Position numbers and translations under genes: made by a program
Assembly (NCBI GenBank): GCA_022494885.1
Contig: JAGVSM010001003.1
Coordinates: 1 to 64,000 of the forward strand
Length of the DNA: 64,000 nucleotides
Direction: 5' to 3'
Origin: Micrasema longulum
Lineage: Eukaryota > Arthropoda > Insecta > Trichoptera > Brachycentridae
Shown: positions 58,901 to 64,000 of the stretch, piece by piece
How the letters are laid out: every line of letters starts with the position of its first letter
Numbering within the stretch: position 1 is the first letter of the stretch
Notes under the pieces: generated by a model
The model's input: the letters and a program-made list of their open reading frames with translations, nothing else
What the model was told of the DNA's origin: nothing
The model's database searches: none

Positions 58901-61900
58901 CGTCAGTATTCATTTATTTTATTCCATTATAAAGTCATATTTATTGTTATTTAAATATTATTTTCTTCTGTAGATACTTCACGTCCTCCACGGCCACTAG
59001 AAGAAAATGGTACATCTTATTGGTTCTCTGAGCGAGAAGAAATGGAGAAGAATATAAGGAATTGTGCATTTTTGGAATACGGTGAACATAATGGACACCT
59101 TTATGGAACTCACTTTGATTCTATTCGCTCTATAGTTCAACAAGGTATCTATACAGTTCTTTTATATGGTTCTAAGACTCATAAACATTATAAAATATTG
59201 TATTCTGTTAAATTGAATTATAAATCTCGGAAAATTTACGAGTGCTACAAATGGAGACCTCAGAAGCTTATGTAGTTTAGGGACGAGGACTAAACATATC
59301 ATAGTATAGCCATGTGAGACAAATAGATACATTATTTGGAAATGTAAGCAGATTGACTTATGTTATGACAGACATTATTTATATATTTATGCTGCCTATT
59401 ATTACTGTACAGCATTGTTCGCATTCCCTCAGATCACATATCCTACTACATATTATACTTCTCCCCTTCTTACATAAGATAAATCATTCATATATTAGAA
59501 GAATTTTCAAAACATTATTAAGATCACTCTTCGTAATCCCAAATAATGGATGAAAGTAACATAATTTCAAGTAAACCTGTACACCACCTTTTTTTGCTTT
59601 AATAATAACTATTGTACCAAACCACATTATGTATATTTTATTGACATTTTAGGTAAAATGTGTGTACTGGATTGTTCTCCGGCATCATTGAAACTTCTTC
59701 ACAACTCTCGTGAGTTCCTTCCGTATGTTGTTTTCATTGCTTCTCCGGGAATGGACCAACTGAGGAACCTCAATCTTACTTCAAATCGAAACTTACAAGT
59801 ATGTATTACTATGCATAATTATTAATATGTATTCAATTTTTGCATGAATTAAAAAATCATTGTTGTTTTGTATTTGTCAGTCTTTTTCTAAAAAGCTATG
59901 TTTTATTTATATCCTTTAAATGTGTACTTTGTGAAAAAAAATATAGGCATTCAATTGATACATCTTAGGTCACTATTTGTAGCAATTAACTCATATTTAA
60001 CAATAAGTTTTAGTTGTTCTGAACGCAGTCTTAAATACATACCTTATATTATTAAGCACTAATCATCTGCCTATATTGCGTTATACATACGTACATGTGT
60101 TAGGATCTCATACTTCAATCAATGGATTTTCTTGCATAAAGAATTAGAAAGCAAGGATTAATAAATATGATCATAATTAGTACATGTAGAAAGCTGACAA
60201 AACATTGCAGTGATGACATGCATCAATATTAGGGAGTTTATCAGAAAAATATTTTACTTACTCAATATATCTAGCTCTCGACTCCTTTAACTTACAAATC
60301 TATCAATCCACAAAGTATTCATCACCACATGAAGCATTAAGTAGATTTATTTGTGGGCAGAATATATGTGTATGTATATACAATATTCTTGCAAATTTAC
60401 TTCTAAAGGAATAGGCTTCCTTTACCCAAGGAAAAATAGTCAATTGTGATTTTCTTCATATTGAAAGTAGTTTCAGTATAGCTTTTAGTTATAGCCATGC
60501 CTGGATGTGTAATCTATTTATGTTATTACTTATGCCGCTTATGAAATTTTATTTTGTTTGAATATTAATTGCATGATCATTTGATTTTTGTTCATTTTGC
60601 ATGTTGTTTTATTTTACCAGTTTGACAGGCAGAGTTCCATCCGATTCAGTTCTCGAAGGGCTCGCACTCTCGAGTCTTTGGCATCTTTATATGAGGTATT
60701 TTATTTTGTTCTTTAATTTCAATTTAAGTTTATTTAAGTTCTAGCTTTATTATCCAGCTTCCCTCGGGATCATCGATTCAAACTCGATTTTTATTTGTTA
60801 TAAAAAATATATTTTTTGTTATTTTATTGTTTTGAATCCATTGCTGTGTAATTTTATCCCAGAACAGTAAATTATTGAAATTTCACATTCTTTTAGCAGA
60901 ACACTACTACAGTTTCGGGAGAGCACTCCTCCCATCGACCGTCACTCCGAAATGAAACTATTGAAAAATATAATAAATTCTTACAAACATACCACTTTCT
61001 TAATTTCAATTGCAGATAAACATTCGTATTGTTTTACAATGTTGACACTATGGATAAGGGATACTGAAAACTTTTTACACACTTCAACATTTTTCTCGCA
61101 ACCTTCTATTTTACAAATAATTGTCACTTTTTCACAAATTTAAACACTTCTGCTTATCAGCAGTCATATTTACAATTCAAGGGTTAGGTTTTAACTTATC
61201 TGACATCACCCACTAGTAATGTTCTTTATGCATTGACCATAAAACTTTAAATAAAAGCAAAACATTGTTAAAACCCCTGAAACAAGGATGTCATTCATAA
61301 AGTACAAAGAAAGTAGTAAATTTTAATAAGATGCCGAGCCCGTACTTACTAAGTTCACAAAGCTTGGATTTTGTATTCGCCATTCCAACCATATGTATGA
61401 TAACTTTATCAATGTTGTCGGCGAAAACACCAATTCGGTGAAAAACAAAAAAACCGATTCTGATGCCCAGCGCCACCGGTACTGAGTTAGTCCCCCATTT
61501 GGACTTCATTACTTAGGTTCTTATAATTATGTTTTTAAACGATTGAAGAGTTTGTGCCCAACTGTTGACAATATTTTTGTTCAGTATGTCAGAGAAGTAG
61601 CTCACTATAAAAGTGAATAAATGTTTGGAGAAAACCACAAACTAAAATGTCAACTAATGTTTCCTCAATATATCCGAGATCTTGCTATTTTCGTGTCATT
61701 ATAACCAAGTTCAACTGTAGTACATATGGAATATTGTTCACAGTGTCATTATTGGAACTATACAAAAAAAAATACAGATTAATCAGTGATGGAACCATAA
61801 GCAGGGTGGTTATTTCACTTATCTAAGGTGTTAGCGTATACTATATATATGGATAGTTGTCCATTGTACTTTATTGTTTGTTTTTTAGAAATTAAATGTA

Positions 61901-62254
61901 TTTTAATTTCTAATAAAGTAAATATTACATGGATGTACATCCGACACTGTGGGAACAGAGTGACTATTTTCATTTTTACTGTAAATTTTTTTGCTAACTC
62001 GACATTTTTGAAACCAAAACTAAAGATAATGTTCAGCTACAAGTAAATTGAATTGCTGTTTTTATCTCGCCCATTAGGAAGACGACCTGAGAACAACTCT
62101 GGAAGAAAGTGCTTGTTTGCAGAGAACATATGAGAAGTACATTGACCTTGTCATTGTTAACCAAGACTTTGACGCCACTTTCCGAAAAGTTGTTGAAGCT
62201 TTAGAAACACTTTCCACCAACCATCAATGGGTTCCAGTAAATTGGACTTATTAA
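49881..62254 (+). CDS. vari: MAGUK varicose (MPP2/MPP6 class), 5' end incomplete
   Basis: This is a membrane-associated guanylate-kinase scaffold. In insects varicose organises septate junctions under the membrane and binds junction proteins through its PDZ and SH3-GUK units. Eleven in-frame exons give about 572 residues plus a missing N-terminus: 49881-49990, 51101-51256, 52809-52991, 56307-56540, 57578-57676, 58153-58311, 58691-58901, 58974-59144, 59653-59798, 60621-60695, 62078-62254. Visible order: tandem L27 (about 17-100), PDZ (about 135-220, PLGLT carboxylate loop), SH3 (about 230-300, DPNWWQA), basic hook (KKKRK), GUK (about 345-572) ending QWVPVNWTY. The P-loop reads [13 protein letters not shown], with Arg for the catalytic Lys, as expected for a non-catalytic [26 protein letters not shown] is diagnostic of the MPP2/6 class rather than PALS1/stardust. 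Phases match at every junction. The first coding exon lies upstream and is unproven. Confidence 0.93.
51101..51256 (+). CDS. vari: vari exon, L27 region
   Basis: It has 52 codons between ttttttgcag and gtaagg. It includes [11 protein letters not shown] and [13 protein letters not shown], the second L27 helix pair (compare ELVGILKEPHFQ in MPP6). Confidence 0.9.
51783..52015 (+). mobile_element. SINE family A copy in vari intron
   Basis: Head ccacctcgtagtgttaaggt, B-box gatacgattcctggc with an eight-G run, then the body ctggcacctgaagcgtaaga and the end ccaccactgggtactgata. Confidence 0.75.
52191..52529. mobile_element. MITE with GGTGTT...TTGTGTYCGTTTTTTT ends
   Basis: The left end ggtgttaacacaagttgtgt and the right end (complement aggtgttgttgtgttcg) are inverted with an 8-base gap. 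It is 339 bp, without coding capacity, in a vari intron. Confidence 0.65.
52809..52991 (+). CDS. vari: vari exon, L27 end and PDZ start
   Basis: It has 61 codons between tttttag and gtaagt. [10 protein letters not shown] closes L27. [19 protein letters not shown] opens the PDZ domain with its PLGLT loop. Confidence 0.92.
53010..53600 (-). mobile_element. Degenerate LINE fragment in vari intron
   Basis: A GC-richer block. The minus strand near 53020-53070 reads [15 protein letters not shown], the W...A.DR..W pattern common at LINE ORF2 C-termini. The upstream part keeps only scattered matches between stops. Confidence 0.45.
53601..55551. other. vari intron, featureless part
   Basis: Very AT-rich. 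No coding or repeat signal is recognised until the SINE D copy. Confidence 0.4.
55552..55765 (+). mobile_element. SINE family D copy in vari intron
   Basis: Head gtgtcttggctcggttggtt, B-box cgagttcgattcccacc, tail gcaagaaaaaaaattcaa ... tcaattggtctgggc ... gcgggttattc. It matches 39805-40017 throughout. Confidence 0.8.
55785..55900 (-). mobile_element. SINE family A, 3' part
   Basis: The plus strand reads atctgcatataatggtgtat ... aagcatgatcagcgcataaa. It is diverged and lacks a head. Confidence 0.5.
56307..56540 (+). CDS. vari: vari exon, PDZ core
   Basis: It has 78 codons between aatttag and gtaaaa. It includes [18 protein letters not shown] and GDVVLEVNG, the PDZ core. It is strikingly GC-rich compared with all neighbouring exons and produces long shadow frames on both strands. 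Confidence 0.93.
56613..56667. repeat. Perfect hairpin, 24-bp arms, in vari intron
   Basis: The arm 56613-56636 starts tcttggacctcttgaatc. It is perfectly mirrored at 56644-56667 with a 7-base loop, 73 bp after vari exon 56307-56540. Confidence 0.95.
57578..57676 (+). CDS. vari: vari exon, SH3 start
   Basis: It has 33 codons between ggtttcag and gtaaat. [20 protein letters not shown] is the SH3 start (compare CHFDYNPYNDNLIPCK in MPP6). Confidence 0.93.
57899..58125. mobile_element. Non-autonomous member of THAP/P-type family, 227 bp, in vari intron
   Basis: Ends CTTAGAGTAATAA and TTATTACTCTTAG. Interior gttgcccatacggagaaaaa and ttctacgcaatagagc match the other copies. The 8-bp flanks match only 5 of 8. 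It ends 27 bp before vari exon 58153, leaving room only for the polypyrimidine tract. Confidence 0.8.
58153..58311 (+). CDS. vari: vari exon, SH3 end
   Basis: It has 53 codons between tgtttcag and gtatga. [12 protein letters not shown] and [17 protein letters not shown] complete SH3. A P-type MITE ends 27 bp before this exon. Confidence 0.93.
58691..58901 (+). CDS. vari: vari exon, hook and GUK P-loop
   Basis: The exon lies between tatttcag and gtcagt (phase 1 end). It has the KKKRKFVY hook basic segment, [19 protein letters not shown], the altered P-loop [14 protein letters not shown] and FAAIVPH. Confidence 0.93.
58974..59144 (+). CDS. vari: vari exon, GUK substrate-binding region
   Basis: The acceptor is cttctgtag and the donor gtatct. 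[20 protein letters not shown] and [20 protein letters not shown] correspond to the GMP-binding face of the GUK fold. Confidence 0.93.
59653..59798 (+). CDS. vari: vari exon, GUK core
   Basis: The exon lies between acattttag and gtatgt. It encodes [20 protein letters not shown] and then PYVVFIASP, a central GUK beta-strand. Confidence 0.92.
59799..60620. other. vari intron without features
   Basis: AT-rich. I see nothing beyond the splice signals at either side. Confidence 0.5.
60621..60695 (+). CDS. vari: vari small exon, insect-type GUK insert
   Basis: It has 25 codons between attttaccag and gtattt. It encodes [20 protein letters not shown], then ASLYE. Vertebrate MPP2/6 has a different linker here, so this Ser/Arg-rich insert marks an insect varicose. 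Both sides are phase 0, so it could be skipped without frameshift. Confidence 0.88.
61331..61509 (-). CDS. Possible nested short exon in vari intron
   Basis: The minus-strand frame from the ATG at 61509 starts [20 protein letters not shown]. It contains a hydrophobic run and could end at a consensus donor (gtaagt) after CEL. Its base composition is less AT-rich than the surrounding intron. No partner exon is evident. It may be a nested gene's first exon, an old insertion or chance. Confidence 0.2.
62078..62254 (+). CDS. vari: vari last exon
   Basis: The acceptor is gcccattag. It has 58 codons and a [23 protein letters not shown] and the terminal QWVPVNWTY are the standard MAGUK ending. Confidence 0.93.
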   Translation, partial: EDDLRTTLEESACLQRTYEKYIDLVIVNQDFDATFRKVVEALETLSTNHQWVPVNWTY

Positions 62255-64000
62255 GAAGTTGTTGTGATTACACTATTATTAAATATCCATTCACAATTTT
62301 GATTGACAATATAATTCAATTTAAGATTTTTTTCAATCTTACAATTTGCCATGTTTATATCTAAATGTTATTAGGTTCCTGTAGAAGACATGGTCCGTAT
62401 CTGAAGCTTTTTCGTTCAATTGTGATTGAATTTGCCTTCTCATTGCTGCAGTCTTTCTGAACTTTATCAAAATGGATAAAACATAGTTATACATGTTTAT
62501 ATTTTTTTTAATTGAAAGCACATTTTCATACTGTAATCTTTACGTAGCTAAAATAAAAAATGAAAAGTATTATTGGCGTACGTGTTTTGTTTTTGTAGAA
62601 ACAAAACTAAAAAAATGCTTACATAATTGTATGATAAAACCTCATAAATGGAGTCTGAGTCTTAGATAAAATTTTATTCATTATTATCATAAAGATTTAT
62701 TAAATTTACCATCAAAATATATGGCACATTCTAAATGTTATGATCTTGTAAAGTTAGAATGCAAAGTATATTTATTACATAAACCACATCGGGACTTGTT
62801 GGTTGATTTATGGAAACAGCTGCCTACTAGTAGAATAATTCAGATATTATACATGTGCCTGTTGCTATATTTCAATCACATTTTATAACTTTTAGATAAA
62901 AAAATAATTATTATTTAAGGTAACTTAATATATTAAATTTAAACTTCTGTGTTTGTCAATATGGGAGTTTCAATAAATATACATATACATTTTGTTTGAT
63001 TTAAATTTTGTAGAAAAATAAAAAAGTACTAATATAAAAATGTATACAGTCAATAATACTGAGCTTTAGCAATTTTAAATCTTCTCGAGATATTTTACAT
63101 GCCCAAATCAAGAAGCAGCGCTGGATCCAACCGGATCTAGCACCCCAACACTTACTGAAAAGGGACGGGAATACACACATTTGTAAATTATGATGATCAT
63201 ATTGTTTCTCCTCCCCTGCAAGTAAGTGTCTGGTTCTTTGTGCCAACTGAACCTACTGTAGGTCCGGCTATGTCAAGAAGTGTATGATAGGATTGATTTA
63301 CGCAATAGGAATAACTATCAAGTCAAGTCACTTGCTATTGAATCACTACTGCATTATAAAGATTTTAAAGTTAAATATTATTGTGTTATAATTCTAGGTT
63401 CTTTATTTTATATACCTATTAAAGTATAGGTAATTTTTTCTACTTAATTCTATCCGTCCAATAAATAGTTTTAAGCATAAGATTATTTCTTTCACTATAA
63501 GTGTGTTGTTAAAAATATTAAGAAATAAATTCAGTTGTTTCTTGTATTTAAAAATGCATTTGAAATATTAAATCATTACGTGTTTTTTTATTTTTACTAC
63601 GGGTTTATTTTGGTCTAAAACTTTCTCGCTAAACATTATATTTTCTTTTGAAATTTAATTTTTTCAAATCACTATCTTTTTACACAGCAAAGAAAATTTT
63701 TGTAGCATTATGCCTATATATGTAATCAGATTTTGTTACATTAAGTGAATTTTTACATAGTACCCAACATACATAATGAATTATTATGTAATTGAGAGTA
63801 CATAATACTTTGTACCTTTGTTAATTTGAGTATTCATAAGAGAATATTATTTTTATTATTACCTTACCGAATCTCATTTATATTGTTATACATTATTATA
63901 AACTACAATAAAAAAGTCGCTATGCAGTTGTATTTTTTTTATTCATTATCCTTAACACACCAATTTATTTCACAAATACATTGAGTTTTAAAAAAATATA
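62255..64000 (+). other. vari 3' UTR and downstream DNA
   Basis: This stretch is AT-rich with several AATAAA-like signals (near 62548, 62972 and 63016). A slightly GC-richer patch at 63080-63260 has a minus-strand open frame of 81 codons that resembles nothing I know. No other gene is seen to the window end. Confidence 0.4.

Noticed and set aside
49881..62254. PALS1/stardust as the identity of the MAGUK
   Set aside because: [13 protein letters not shown], the P-loop variant and the short N-terminal region match the MPP2/6-varicose class better than PALS1.

Overview
The window is AT-rich animal nuclear DNA with split genes, GT-AG introns, almost no long ORFs and a dense load of short transposable elements. 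The protein-coding content points to an insect: a varicose-type MAGUK with the insect-style extended GUK region, and a uricase ending in a peroxisomal SKL signal. RTE and jockey/CR1-like LINE remnants, several tRNA-headed SINE families and AAATA-type LINE tails would suit Lepidoptera or a related order, but that is inference.

Three host genes are supported. (1) Plus strand, about 10.25-31.96 kb: four coding exons that join in frame into a 187-residue charged protein I do not recognise. A GC-rich block at 8.7-8.96 kb may be its promoter and 5' UTR exon. (2) Minus strand, 38.97 down to 34.17 kb: urate oxidase (Uro), three coding exons, about 303 residues. A 5' exon at about 45.2-45.45 kb lies near a CRE palindrome. 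(3) Plus strand, 49.88-62.25 kb: eleven exons of the MAGUK varicose (vari; MPP2/6 class) with L27, PDZ, SH3 and GUK domains. Its first coding exon is not certain. A phase-compatible candidate with a perfect donor is at 3,848-3,860, which would make vari a host gene enclosing the other two.

Around them, 0-4.6 kb holds a SINE snap-back, a decayed PIF/Harbinger element with subterminal tandem repeats, and a 600-bp foldback element. 7-31 kb (introns and intergenic DNA) holds many SINE copies, small MITEs and an RTE LINE. 32.7-33.2 kb is a LINE 3' end after gene 1. 35-49 kb (uricase introns, then the space before vari) holds foldbacks, LINE tails, perfect palindromes and a 1-kb transposon that carries a THAP-domain exon.

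The most interesting signals are two transposon families reconstructed by comparing copies inside the window. One is a THAP-carrying element of P-element type with three non-autonomous relatives; three of the four copies have near-perfect 8-bp target-site duplications at the same boundary. The other is a 109-bp MITE family with 3-bp CAG duplications, one copy of which sits inside a SINE and restores that SINE exactly when removed. A scatter of short perfect hairpins looks like template-switch products. No CRISPR, operon, rRNA gene or convincing functional tRNA gene is present.
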